In this document: in pieces, positions 32,349 through 42,728 of the stretch
Layout of the letters: every line of letters begins with the position of its first letter
Numbering within the stretch: the first letter of the stretch is position 1
Assembly: GCA_030789695.1 (NCBI GenBank)
Contig: CM061141.1
Span: 192,397,689-192,461,688 of the forward strand
Origin: Scilla litardierei
Lineage: Eukaryota > Streptophyta > Magnoliopsida > Asparagales > Asparagaceae
Direction: 5' to 3'
DNA: 64,000 nt
The notes under the pieces: model-generated
Told to the model about the DNA's origin: nothing
The model's database searches: none
What the model saw: the letters and a program-made list of their open reading frames with translations, nothing else
Program-made: the position numbers and the translations under genes

Positions 32349-33240
32349 GGCATGAAATTGGGGTCGGCGTGTAGCTGGTGGGTGATTACTCGGGGGGTCC
32401 ACGCCTGGCATGTCGTCAGGTGACCAGGCGAAGATGTTGAGGTTGCCCTCCAAGCATCCGATCAACTCGCCCCTCAGGATTGGGTCGAGTTCTGACTCGA
32501 TGGAGAGGAATCTACCGCATACATCCATGATGGGGATGAGCTCTGCCTCTTCCATGGGTGCAGGTCTCACATCGCCTGGGCCGTATCTCGGTTTGAGATG
32601 ATCCATCGGGCTGCAACGCTTCACGTCGTGGTCTGCACCGGTCAGTTGGTAGCAAAACTTATGCTTTGCTGGGTCGCCTCTAATCTTTCCGACTCCTCTT
32701 GGGCTCCGAAACTTGACAATCTGGCGGAGGGTTGAGACCACGGCCCTGGTCGCGTTGAGGAGCGGTCGACCGATGATCCCATTGTACACTGACCCGATCA
32801 TCACTGCCCCAAACTCTATTGTTAGGGAAGTCGAGTTGGGTGGCTCCCCGAGCGTGACATGGAGGCGGACCATCCCTACGATGGGGGTGGAGTGGCCCGT
32901 GAAGCCAATCACGGGCCTTGAGCAAGGTTCCAGGTCTTCGGCATGCAGTCCCATCCTCTCTAAAGGTGACATGAACAGGATGTCGCATGAGCTTCCGGTG
33001 TCAACGAAGAGTCGTCGGACTTAGGCGGTGTCAATGACAGCCGAGATGACTAGCGCTTCGCCACGTAGCGGCTCTACCTCCTTCAGGTCCTCTTCGAAAA
33101 AATAAATGGGCTGGGGTAGCTCTCGGCTCCTCCACGATCTACCTCCATCGGTCCTACCCGTTGCGCGCTTGGCCCCTTGGCTCGGGGCGGACGACAGGTA
33201 GTCGCGATTTTGCTCAGGCGACCGTTGATTGGCACCGACA
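32349..33240 (-). pseudogene. TatA protease and start of reverse transcriptase
   Basis: Protease block L-F-V-D-T-G-S-S-C-D-I-L-F has its DTG at 32994-33002, so the catalytic motif is intact, but a TAA at 33021-33023 lies just before it. Then come MSPLERMGLHAEDLEPC, GRPLLNATRAVVSTL and the RT lead-in NIFAWSPDDMPGV before homology ends at about 32349. Upstream only a short leader (KMMRPC... to KGPSAQRVGPMEV) separates protease from the primer site, so gag is essentially missing. Confidence 0.85.
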
Positions 33241-33330
33241 GTGACATTGCCGTCGTCGCACTCCTATGCCTAGAGGTGCACGGTCGCATCATCTTGGGTG
33301 TGGTTGTTTGACGTGGGTGCTTCTTCAGTT

Positions 33331-33348
33331 CCCAGAGATGACGACAGA
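33331..33348 (-). other. TatA primer binding site region
   Basis: TCTGTCGTCATCTCTGGG (minus sense) directly after the LTR end GAAACA corresponds to TCTGGCACCGTCTGTGGA in TatB, a decayed version of the TGGCGCCGTCTGTGGG site common in plant Ty3 elements. Confidence 0.65.
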
Positions 33349-33843
33349 TGTTTCGGGATGTTTTCTCACTACTGATTTGTTGACTGGAGGGCTGGAGGTC
33401 AACACGATCATGAGGGGGATGCATGGCCTCTGGGAGACGGGTGCAGCTGGTTTGGCTCGACGAAGAGTGCGCATGTCCGTGCGTCGGCGTGCCGAAGGGG
33501 AATCTTCGGCGAGGTGACTGCATCCATAGGGGTGGAGATGAATGGGCTCAAGCGAGCGTGTTCGGCTCTGGGCTGGTTGAGCACCGAAGGGTAGCCCCGG
33601 CCCGGCTAGATCTACCTTACCTGAACAGACGAGAAAGCTTGTCAGGGGTCAAACCTTGGTTTCAACCAAGTCCCCTCCGATGCCTAAGTCAGAACAGATC
33701 TGATGGGTGCTCGGCAGGATCGGTATGGCTCACGGGGAGTTGTGGAGGAGAATTATAAGGTGAAAGACAAGGTCGTTACAGAGGAATACATTAGTGTTTT
33801 GGGTATCCAAAAAGTGATCCTTTGCATGTTGTTCTTCGATTCG

Positions 33844-33852
33844 CTTTATAGG
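33844..33852 (-). promoter_or_regulatory. TatA LTR TATA-like motif
   Basis: CCTATAAAG, aligned with GCCATAAATACG at 54711-54722 in the TatB LTR. Confidence 0.4.
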
Positions 33853-33915
33853 AGTCTCCCCCGGCCATGTCTCCTTAATGTGCCCCCCCATCTCGCACCG
33901 ATCATCTGCCACTTT

Positions 33916-33920
33916 GATGG
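33916..33920. repeat. Target site duplication of CopB, left copy
   Basis: GATGG, repeated exactly at 54142-54146. Confidence 0.92.
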
Positions 33921-36110
33921 TGTTAGTATTTTCAAGGTCCATTAGGGCATATATTCTAGCCCGTCTTAAATCGGACGAACAAAATATAAAAGTAGTAGCG
34001 AAAAAATATTATTAAACTCTTTTTAATAAAAGCTACCCTAAGGAAACATGTTCCCTAGCCAGGATTATCTACTGACTCGGGTTGGGTCTGACCAACCTGA
34101 GAAAGGTCTAACTACTGCAAAATATGAAAGGCATTAAAAAAGAATCACCCAGAATCTTGCCTTGGTACAGGCAAGATGTACCACACCATCTTCTCGCACC
34201 GCGACTCGAGTTGAGCTGCTTTCCGAACCGCACAGGGCCTCGCCTCGAGCTGAACCGCCTCCCGAGCAGCACCACGCCTCTGGGCCAATCACTTGTCGAA
34301 GAAAGTTTCATTTGAGTAGACCCACGCCAAAGAATTCTGGATCAGATCCAAACCTCCTCATAGTCTTGCTAGGACCCAACTGGAGGATAGAAAGAACCAT
34401 AAAGGAAGAATAATTTAAGTCTTGATCGAGTGTACTCAAAAGTTTCGGATCACCTCAATCAGAGACTTGGTGCAAGCTTCAATGAAGAGGGGCACCCTTA
34501 TTTATATAGGATACCGGCCCCTCCTCATTTTCTACGAGCAATGTGGGACAATACTTGGTGAACAGAGATTTAATTAAGTTAGAGAGCCTTTCTCAAAGGC
34601 CTAACTTCAACCAATTAAATCTCCCTCACCATTGAGCTCTAGAGATTATACAAGTTATCATTTCGAAGAACTAGGAATGTTGAATGTGTAGGAACAAACG
34701 GCGACGAAATCCAACTTTGTTTGACCCTTCAAACAATTAATTAAAGTTGAGCAAAAGTCACACATTTCGTACCGTCAAGGGTTTCAAAAATCCCGAGCCA
34801 ATAACAGCTCAAGTTGCGGGCGCGCCCGCTAAGCTAGCGGGCGCACCCGCCAAGGGTAATGGGCATGCCTGGAGCGGGCACCAGGCCCGCTGAACACAGC
34901 GGGCCGTGCCCGTTTCTCTTACGAGTGGACCCGTTTGTCCAAGTAGGTCTAACCCACCTTTGCCTAGTGCTGTTTTTGCATTTCTGGGCTCGTTTAAGCT
35001 CTGATTCCAATGCGGTTTGTTCCTGTGGATTACTCAGGAAGTCTTCTTCAATCCCAATTGCTTTAATCTCACAGCTAACTTGTGAACTTAATTATTCTAT
35101 TGCATCGTATGCATTCCTCTTTACGTTCTTCATATTACTAAGACAAGAATACTACTCGGCGTGAGACCCTACAGCCTGACCCTACTACAGGTTGGGACTC
35201 GAAGTCCCTAGACGACAGTAACCAAGAGTAGCAGGTGTCGTCCCTATTTTAGAATCATACTTACGTGATTGACTTGTCGGCAAAAGTGTCGTCGGAATCA
35301 CACTGACTGTTTCCGTGATGAATTTCGCAGTTTTATTCCCTTCGTCTAAACTATGTCACTTGCCTAACCTAGGGTATAAAACTCTGTCAACCCCATTAGC
35401 TAGCAGTGGTCAATATCCATCGGTCTCGGGTACATTCATGTCGTACATCCTTCACCATACCTTGGCCAAGGTTTTACAGAGAGCCATACTGAGCCTGCGA
35501 CACTAACTTCCTATAAATGGAAGGGACGAATCCTATCTTGATCACTACACCTCATACACTTCAAGTGTCACCCAGCCTAAGATCTTTCAGCAGGCCTTGT
35601 CTCGAAGCTAGATCATAGACCTAAGTGACACTATGCACGCACAGCTTCGTACAATGATCTCAAGTCCTAAGGACCAACTTGCCTATCATCACTATAATTA
35701 GTAATAACAGTTAGTTAATGTTTCACCATTTGATAACTCTTTATTTGGGTCGTTCAGTGGACTCATTCTCTAATGAGCACCTGTGTCTTGTCTCCGACTT
35801 CATTAAGTCATATGATTATGAGACCAACAAAACAAAGACACAGTGGTCTGTCCGATGTGCTGATATCCTATCTCAACACATCTACGACCACGAATGCTTT
35901 TAAGACTGAAGCTCCTATCAGTCAGACATTTCTCATAATCGCGATCTCTATCTCGAAACATGTATGACCTAACGTAGAGTCTAAGGAAATTATCTAAGTA
36001 AAATATAAAATAGAAAATTACTCAGAAAATTTGTACCAGAAAGCATACTTTTATTTATAAACAAGATGTTTTCAAAGATAAATAGCCACGATGGCATACA
36101 TCTCTCTACA
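33921..36110 (-). repeat. CopB 3' LTR (2,190 bp)
   Basis: Minus sense: starts TGTAGAGAGATGTATGCC at 36110 and ends AATACTAACA at 33921. It is uninterrupted, so it serves as the reference for the split 5' LTR. It has a TATA box at 34497-34510 and GC-rich palindromes at 34812-34925 upstream of it. Its open frames are not supported as genes. Confidence 0.9.
34497..34510 (-). promoter_or_regulatory. CopB 3' LTR TATA box
   Basis: CCTATATAAATAAG on the minus strand, at the same place as in CopD and the CopB 5' LTR. Confidence 0.55.
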
Positions 36111-36126
36111 TCTCCCACTTGCACTC
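36111..36126 (-). other. CopB polypurine tract
   Basis: GAGTGCAAGTGGGAGA on the minus strand directly precedes the 3' LTR, the usual plus-strand DNA primer. Confidence 0.8.
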
Positions 36127-36711
36127 AGGCCCATTTATCTTGGTATCTCATACCACATTTACACACTAGTCTCTCTAGACGATCGCGTGCCAGTGCCTTC
36201 GTGAATGGATCTGCTAAGTTGTCTTCCGAACAGACTCTAAGGAGTTCTATATCTTTCCTCTTCTCAATATCATGTATCAGGTGATACTTCCGAAGAATGT
36301 GTCTGGATCTCTTGTGGAATCTAGGTTCTAGAACCAGACAGATGGTTGCATTGTTGTCGCAATACAACGGTATTGGATTTTCAATTGCAAGTACCATTCT
36401 CAGCTAGTTTATGAACTTCCTCTTCCAGTCTGCTTCCTTTGCCACATTGTTGTCCGCTATGTATTCGGCCTCCATCGTTGAGTCTGGAACAGTATCTTGT
36501 TTGGAACTCCTCCAACTAACTGCTCCTCCGTTGAGATTGAAAACATAACCAAAGATAGATTTGCTATCATCTACATCACTCTGAAATCTGGAATCTGTGA
36601 AACCTTCAACTTTGAGTTCTTCACTTCATAAATCAAGAACAAGTCTTTAGTCCTTCTTAAGTACTTAAGAATTGTCTTGACTTCTCTCCAGTGTTCTTCT
36701 CCTGGGTTAGA
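36125..36711 (-). pseudogene. CopB RNase H
   Basis: Degrades the RNA strand during reverse transcription. The open end (36125-36397) has LYCDNNATICLVLEPRFHKR, HLIHDIEKRKDIELLRV and NLADPFTKAL, the standard Copia RNase H tail, ending at the polypurine tract (GMRYQDKWA stop). Its first part, 36398-36711, lies in shifted frames with stops (the DNNVAKEADWKRKF-type block is recognisable near 36410-36460). Confidence 0.85.
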
Positions 36712-37628
36712 CTAATATCGACTTACTGCACCTAGTGCATAAGCGACATCGGGTCTGGTACAGATCATGGAATACATGATAGATTCTACTATTGAAGCAT
36801 ATTGGATCTTACTCATGCGATCCCTTTCCAAGTCAGTTTTTGGAGACTTCTCCTTCGAAAGGTTTATTCCAGGATTGGCTGGTATTAAACCACCCTTACT
36901 GTTTTCCATGCTAAACCGTTTTAGCACGGTGTCAATGCACCTGGTTTGGGAGAGTCCTATCATCCGTTTAGATCTATCTCTATAGATCTTTACACCTAAT
37001 ATGTAGGATGCTTCTCCTAAGTCTTTCATGGAGAAGTTAGTTGATAGCCATTCTTTAATAGACTTCAACATCTATATGTTGTTACCTATTATCAGAATAT
37101 CATCCACGTACAGTACGAGGATACCTAAAGAATTATTACTGGTCTTTTTATAGATGCACGGATCCTCCTCATTTTTGACAAAACCAAACTCTTTGACTGT
37201 CTTGTCAAAACGGATGTTCCAACTTATTGAAGCCTGCTTTAGTCCATAGATGGACCTATGCAGTCTATACGCTTTTCCTTTACTCCCACTGACTTCGAAA
37301 CCTTCTGGCTGAGTCATGTAAATCAGCTCTTCTAAATCGCACTTTTTACATCCAATTGCCAGATTTCATAGTCATAGTGGGCAGCAATAGCGAGTACAAT
37401 CCGGATAGACTTGTGCATGTCGACTGGTGAGAAAGTCTCGTCATAATCTATTCCTAGAATCTGACGATAACCTTTCCCAACCAGCCTAGCCTTGTACGTT
37501 TCTATCTTTTCATCTGCACCAATCTTCTTCTTAAAGATCCATTTGCAGCCAATAAGAGTGCTTCCCTTGGGCACGTTTTCTAAGGTCCGTACCTTATTCA
37601 CGTGCATGGAATCTATTTCGGATTTCAT
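36712..37628 (-). pseudogene. CopB reverse transcriptase
   Basis: Three open pieces in order: 37332-37628 (KWIFKKKIGADEK, YKARLVGKGYRQ, IDYDETFSPV, EIWQLDVKSAI), 37072-37317 (RLHRSIYGLKQASISWN and the catalytic Y-V-D-D at 37099-37110), and 36712-37071 (MKDLGEASYILGVKIYRD, SIMYSMICTRPDVAYALG). Breaks lie near 37320 (frameshift) and at 37072 (stop). Catalytic residues are kept, but the gene cannot be read through. Confidence 0.88.
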
Positions 37629-37828
37629 TGCATCTAGCCATTTATCAGAGACTCTACTCTTTATGGCATCATGTAAGCTAATATGATCATCATCTAATAT
37701 GATGATATCCTCAATCCCTCCGTCTACGAGAAAACCGTAGTACCTATTAGGGACTGAGGAATCTTATCAGACCTCCTAACGACTGGTTGGTAGATATCAG
37801 GTTCTGATTCTCCCACTGGTTCTGACAC

Positions 37829-38825
37829 TTATTCCTGTGTAAGTACTTCATCCAAATATTCGTCCAGATCAATCACCTTGCCAGTTGATTCCTTCACAAG
37901 GAACTCCTTTTCTAAAAAGGTGGCATGTCTAGAGACAACACTTTTTTGTTGCTCTGGATGGTAAAAGATATATCCTAACGAATGTCTCGGGTACCCAATG
38001 AATTTACACAGCATAGATCTGTCTTCCAGTTTGTCTGGATTATGCCTTTGGACATATGCAGGACAACCCCACACCCTTAAGTGGTTAAGGCTGGGTTTCT
38101 TGTCAGTCCATATCTGATATGGTGTCATCGGCACAAACCTTGATGGAACTTTATCGAGAATATATATTGCAGTTACTAGGGCATAGCCCCAAAGGGAAGT
38201 TGTTAACTCACCTTCACTTATCATGGATCACACCATGTCCAACAAGGTGTGGTTCCTCCTTTCTGACACACGTTTATGTTAAGGTGTGTAAGGAGGTGTG
38301 ACCTAAGAGAGAATCCCTTTATCTTTTAAATATGCAAGGAATTCATGGCTCAAGTATTCTCCTCATCGATCTGATTGAAGGATCTTGATACTGTTGCCAG
38401 TCTATTTTTCAACTTCGTTACGATACTCTTTGAATCGCTCAAAGGTTTTGGACTTGTGTTTCATCAAGAACATATGACCCAACCTAAAGTGATCATCAAT
38501 AAATGTAACGAAATATGAAAAATCCTCCTTTGGAAAATGTAGACATGGGTCCACATATATCAGAATGTACTAGACCCAAGAGTTCAATAACTCTCTCCCC
38601 TTGACTTGCAAAAGAAGTTTTGGCCATTTTACCTTTGAGGCAAGACTCGCAAGTGTCGAATGATTCATAATTCGAGAGGACCAAGAGCCCCTCTTTATGT
38701 AACTTGCTGAGTCGCTTCTCTCCGATATGGCCTAGTCTACAGTGCCAAAGGTAGGTTTCATTAAAAATTGATTCCTGACGTTTTCTTGTATTAATATTTA
38801 ATACAACTTTATGTGTATACACCAT
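37829..38825 (-). pseudogene. CopB integrase
   Basis: 38496-38825 holds the zinc module (LWHCRLGHIGEKRLSKL, CESCLKGK) and the first catalytic Asp in VHSDICGPM. The core between 38225 and 38495 is broken by frameshifts and stops. 37829-38224 resumes with the post-core region: LWGYALVTAIYILDKVPS, LRVWGCPAYV and FLEKEFL. It overlaps protease by a few bases at 38809-38825. Confidence 0.85.
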
Positions 38826-39219
38826 TGTTTAGTGTCCCAAAACCTAGAAACTTACCATCAAAGAAAATGTTCATAACATTTTCGTTGATAGCAAAATTAT
38901 AACCTTCTCTAGCCAAAGTCGAGAGGGAGATAGTATTGCATAGGAAGTTTGGGATATAGTAATATTGCTTCAAAAGCAAGTTAGCTCCACTAGCTAATGT
39001 GTGTTTTAGATCTCCCATGGCAACAACATCAACATTTGCTGTGTTGCCGACTTGGATAACGATTTCATTCTTTTCGAGCTTCCTAATAATTTTCATTCCC
39101 TGTAACTGATTACAGATATGAGAGCCTGCACCGGTATCTAATACCCATGCATTAGAATTCACAGAAAGAATTAAAATTCGCATTATTGAAGTTGATGCAG
39201 TAAAATGCCCTTTCTTCAT
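38809..39219 (-). pseudogene. CopB aspartic protease
   Basis: Active-site block WVLDTGAGSHIC is intact about 26 residues in, followed by VIQVGNTANVDVVAMGD and YYIPNFLCNTISLS. No zinc knuckle or gag precedes it in any frame, in contrast to CopA. It is followed by integrase in a shifted frame. Confidence 0.85.
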
Positions 39220-40488
39220 TTGTTCCCGTACTGCTATTATTTCCCTTAGCCAGTCCTTTTAATATTACCAGTTAATATATTCTTATCTTGGATATATTTA
39301 GTATTACTCGTCATGTTGCAAAGATTAGAACTCCTATAGTTGGAATGTGTTCAAAATATTTTAAATATAATTAGAATGGGATTTATCCAATTATACTCTC
39401 CCACTATTTTAAAATCATTTATGCCATAACATAATTAAAATTTTAGTGGGACAGGAATCCACCAACCCTGAGTCACCCGACCTTGGGTGTAGCTCAACAA
39501 GTCGTTTGACTCTGCTGTCGGTAGACGAACTCTTCGTCAATCATATCGTATATGACTCCATATTAGATGTTTACCCCTAGTCATTTGTGATCATGAGTGG
39601 GCTCATCCAAATCAATATAACTAGTCTAGTCAGACCTTTATTTTCGCGTCTAGCTTGACTTACGCCGACGCTCGGTGTCTTCACGACACGAAGGTTTGGG
39701 TCAAGTCTAGACTACATCATTGCCTTAACTTACTTTGACGCTCGGTGTATTCACGACGTGACAGTTTAGGTTAAGACGCATGTATGAGGAAATTGGTTTC
39801 TATAAGGTTGTCGTGTCACAGCTTGAGTGTAGCTCAATAACTATAACACGGATCCTACAGATCCCAACGTTTAAAACAAAGAGGGGTACGAATTATCCTG
39901 TAAAATATTTATTAACGTATTTGACTAGATATAGTTGACGGTCTTGCATAATAATGATTCGCGTCTTCGGTCCAACGGACACGATTAAAGAATTGACTAA
40001 GCCAGGATCACTTATCCCTAGTCAAACTAGGGTGACCCAGGAAACTTAGCCAAGCACATTGATCGGTATCATGGTCCATTGAAATTGCTTGTCAATTATA
40101 TATGTAACTATCAAGTATTGGCTTTTCTTGATACTAGTTAATCCTTATTAATTAGTGGATCCTTAAGAATTCAGAATTTTATGGATTTGTTCAATGACTT
40201 TTATTAGGTCCTTATCAACTATAAGGATTTGAGCCAATATGCCGCTACCCTAATCGTCCATTAGGCATTAAAACAAATTTTTAATAGATAGCAAAAAAGA
40301 TCTAAAAAGATCTTATAATGATTAGAAGATTTTTAATGGCTAACCTAACAAGGTGTTTTTTTATTTTCAAATAAGCAAGAAAATTAAACCATTAAACTTC
40401 TTAAGATCATCACATGAATAAAAGGTTTTAATTATCACATAATTAACATGCAAATCATATTCGTTGCAGCATTAGAACAAAGTAGACA
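39220..40488 (-). other. CopB leader where gag would be expected
   Basis: About 1.27 kb between primer site and protease with no open frame of note and no gag signature. It contains repeated motifs: CTTGGGTGTAGCTCAACAAG (39474-39493), GCTTGAGTGTAGCTCAATAA (near 39826), and GACGCTCGGTGTCTTCACGA / GACGCTCGGTGTATTCACGA (39665 and 39737). Related motifs fill the same place in CopC. Confidence 0.7.
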
Positions 40489-40503
40489 TGGCTCTGATAC
40501 CAA
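40489..40503 (-). other. CopB primer binding site (initiator Met tRNA)
   Basis: TGGCTCTGATACCAA on the plus strand is the exact complement of the plant Copia site TTGGTATCAGAGCCA, directly inside the 5' LTR. Confidence 0.93.
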
Positions 40504-41036
40504 TGTTCGGATTTTCAATGTCCCTTAGGGCATATATTCTAGCCTGTCCAAAGTCGGACGAACAAAACATTAAAGAAGCCGTGGAAAAATATTATTAAAC
40601 ACTTTTAATAAAAGCTACCCTAAGGAAACATGTTCCCTAGACAGGATTATCTACTGACTCGGGTCGGGTCTGACAAACCCGAGAAGGTCTAACTACTGAA
40701 AAATATGAAAGGCATTAAAAAAGACTCACCCAGAATCTTGCCTTGGTACAGGCAAGATGTACCGCACCGTCTTCTTGCACTGCGCCTCGAGCTGAGCTGC
40801 TTTCCGAACCGCACCGTGCCTTGCCTCGAGCTGAACCGCCTCCCGAGCCGCACCGCCTCTTCGAGACGATCACTTGCTGAAGAATGTTTCACTTGAGCAG
40901 ACCCACACCAGAGAATTCTGGATCAGATCCAAACCTCCATGTAGTCTTGCTAGAACCTGACTGGTGGATAGAAAGAACCATGGAAGAAGAATAATTTAAG
41001 TCTTGATTGAGTGTGCTCCAAAGTTTCGGAGATCCT
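40504..41036 (-). repeat. CopB 5' LTR, inner part
   Basis: Matches 33921-34450 of the 3' LTR (for example TAGGGCATATATTCTAGCC). It is cut after 41036 by PalB and continues at 52450. Confidence 0.9.
41032..41036. repeat. Target site duplication of PalB, left copy
   Basis: ATCCT; the right copy at 52445-52449 is CTCCT, one base different. The intact CopB LTR reads without interruption at this place (near 34450). Confidence 0.65.
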
Positions 41037-42137
41037 TGATCGCCCCGAAATGCAACCCAAAAGCACAACCGAAAACTTGGTCGGCCCCGGATACACACCC
41101 GGAGAACGATTGTAGTTTTACCGCAAGCGCACGGCAAAGTGGCGAGCGGGTATCGAACACGAGGAGGTGGTGTTGGCTCCAATCTATCCTAGGTTGGATC
41201 GACTACGAATGTTTTATTGGTGGAGATGGCTATCGTATTATGTAATGGCAATGGTGATGGATGTCGGTGTCGGAGATAGAGAAATCGGTCAAATATCGAT
41301 TCAAATACAATATAATAAAAGTGTCTAGGGCTAGGGAATCCCCACTACGGACCGTCATGCATCATTGTGAATAGTGAATCTCAATATTACTAGACTTGCG
41401 TTGAGGTGAACTAGTCGTAACTGAATATAGAACCAAGATCACGCTCTCGCGCTATTGCCGGTCTATTGCAACCTAGATTAGGGCCCAATCTCTTGCAAAC
41501 CCTAGCCTAAGCCACTAGCATTAGGATCGACATCATCGTTCAATCTCCCCTCGAGCCCACTCTCGTGCAAACTCGAGTTACGATCTAGGTTGTGATAGTT
41601 CGTATTCGTCCAATCTCTTGCAAACAAATATGGGTATAGATTTATAATAAAAATCCTAGCTTTGGTCTAATCTCTTGCAAACCAAGTCTAGAGAATCTCG
41701 ATTATAAACCTAAATCGAATATCTAGGCCTTCCCATCGATTAGAATCCAATCTCTTGCAAACCCCAATCGATGGAAATCCCTAGCTATCCGTAATAAATC
41801 GATCACAACCTAATCGCCTAGCAATTCTAGCAATTTAGAAATTCATTCATCACAAATCTGAAATTAGATCCATCGGGTTCATCCCCAAACCCTAGAACAA
41901 CAAATCTACTCAAGCATAGCAATAAGGATATGAGAATCAATAAAAATCATTGCTTGCATGCAAAAAGATAGAAAAACAAAGATTCAAATAACAAGAACAA
42001 AATACTTAGCTTGATGAAGATCTTCAATCCAAATACAAGTTTTTTGATCGAAGAGGGGGCCTAGGGCATGGCCTAACCTCTAAAATAATCCTAAGAAAAC
42101 ATCATGGGAACCTCCCTCTAATGGTGGCTACAAAACC

Positions 42138-42149
42138 CTTATATAATCT
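42138..42149 (-). promoter_or_regulatory. PalB LTR TATA box
   Basis: AGATTATATAAG on the minus strand, downstream of the palindrome array in the element's sense. Confidence 0.4.
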
Positions 42150-42723
42150 CCCAAAACCCTAGCAAGTAACCCTAGAAAACCCCTCAAATTCGTACCCAAA
42201 AACAGCCCAAACCGCAACTTAAAATCTGGGCCCGCCGCCGACTCGGCCGAGTGGAAATTCCAGCACTGCAGCGTCAACTTGCAGAAATTCTCCAGATTTC
42301 ATCCAACCTCCGCTTGGCACGTTCTTGGCAGCGTTGGAACCTTCATGAAGTCTACTATCCACAAAAAATATGATAAAAATACTTTGATTGCTGGAATGAT
42401 AGAAGATTTCAAAAGAGTGTGAGGCTGTCTGAAAATCTGGGCGCTGCGTGTCCTCGGCGTCACTCGGCCGAGTGGACTTCTCTACTCGGTCAAGTTGGCT
42501 TCTTTACTCTGCCGAGTGACAGGCCCTGTAAAATTTCAGTAATTCGGGGGGTCTTGGGGGGTCTATCTTCGAAGGTGACTCGGCCGAGTGGCTTTACTCA
42601 CTCGGCCGGGGGGCATTTCTTGCTCGGCCGAGTCGGAACCGTCAAAAGCCTGTACATTTCCAGTAAGTCGAACATTTTTGATGGTGGATTTTCCATGCCA
42701 CTCGTGCGATGTGATATTCATAC

Positions 42724-42728
42724 TCGGC
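42724..42728. repeat. Target site duplication of TgE, left copy
   Basis: TCGGC, repeated exactly at 52017-52021. Confidence 0.93.

Larger units (their letters stand above)
33349..33920 (-). repeat. TatA 5' LTR, inner part
   Basis: Ends (minus sense) CCCGAAACA at 33349 beside the primer site. It has a TATA-like CCTATAAAG at 33844-33852. It is cut at 33920 by CopB and resumes at 54147. Total length about 805 bp, close to 797 for the TatB LTR, and TatB reads unbroken across the CopB insertion point (ACCATCAA). Confidence 0.85.
41037..42728 (-). mobile_element. PalB: solo Pal LTR, first part
   Basis: In minus sense this is the 3' part of the LTR, ending GGCGATCA at 41037. It matches PalA 16534-17816 reversed, with the CTCTTGCAAAC repeats (41480-41770), TATA box at 42138-42149 and palindromes ACTCGGCCGAGT from 42240. 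It is cut at 42728 by TgE inside such a palindrome. No internal region is attached on either side, so it is a solo LTR left by recombination. Confidence 0.82.

Noticed and set aside
31977..32972. 331-codon open frame joining protease/RT to a basic Ala/Arg-rich tail
   Set aside because: The second half is Tg LTR sequence; the fusion is a by-product of insertion and deletion.
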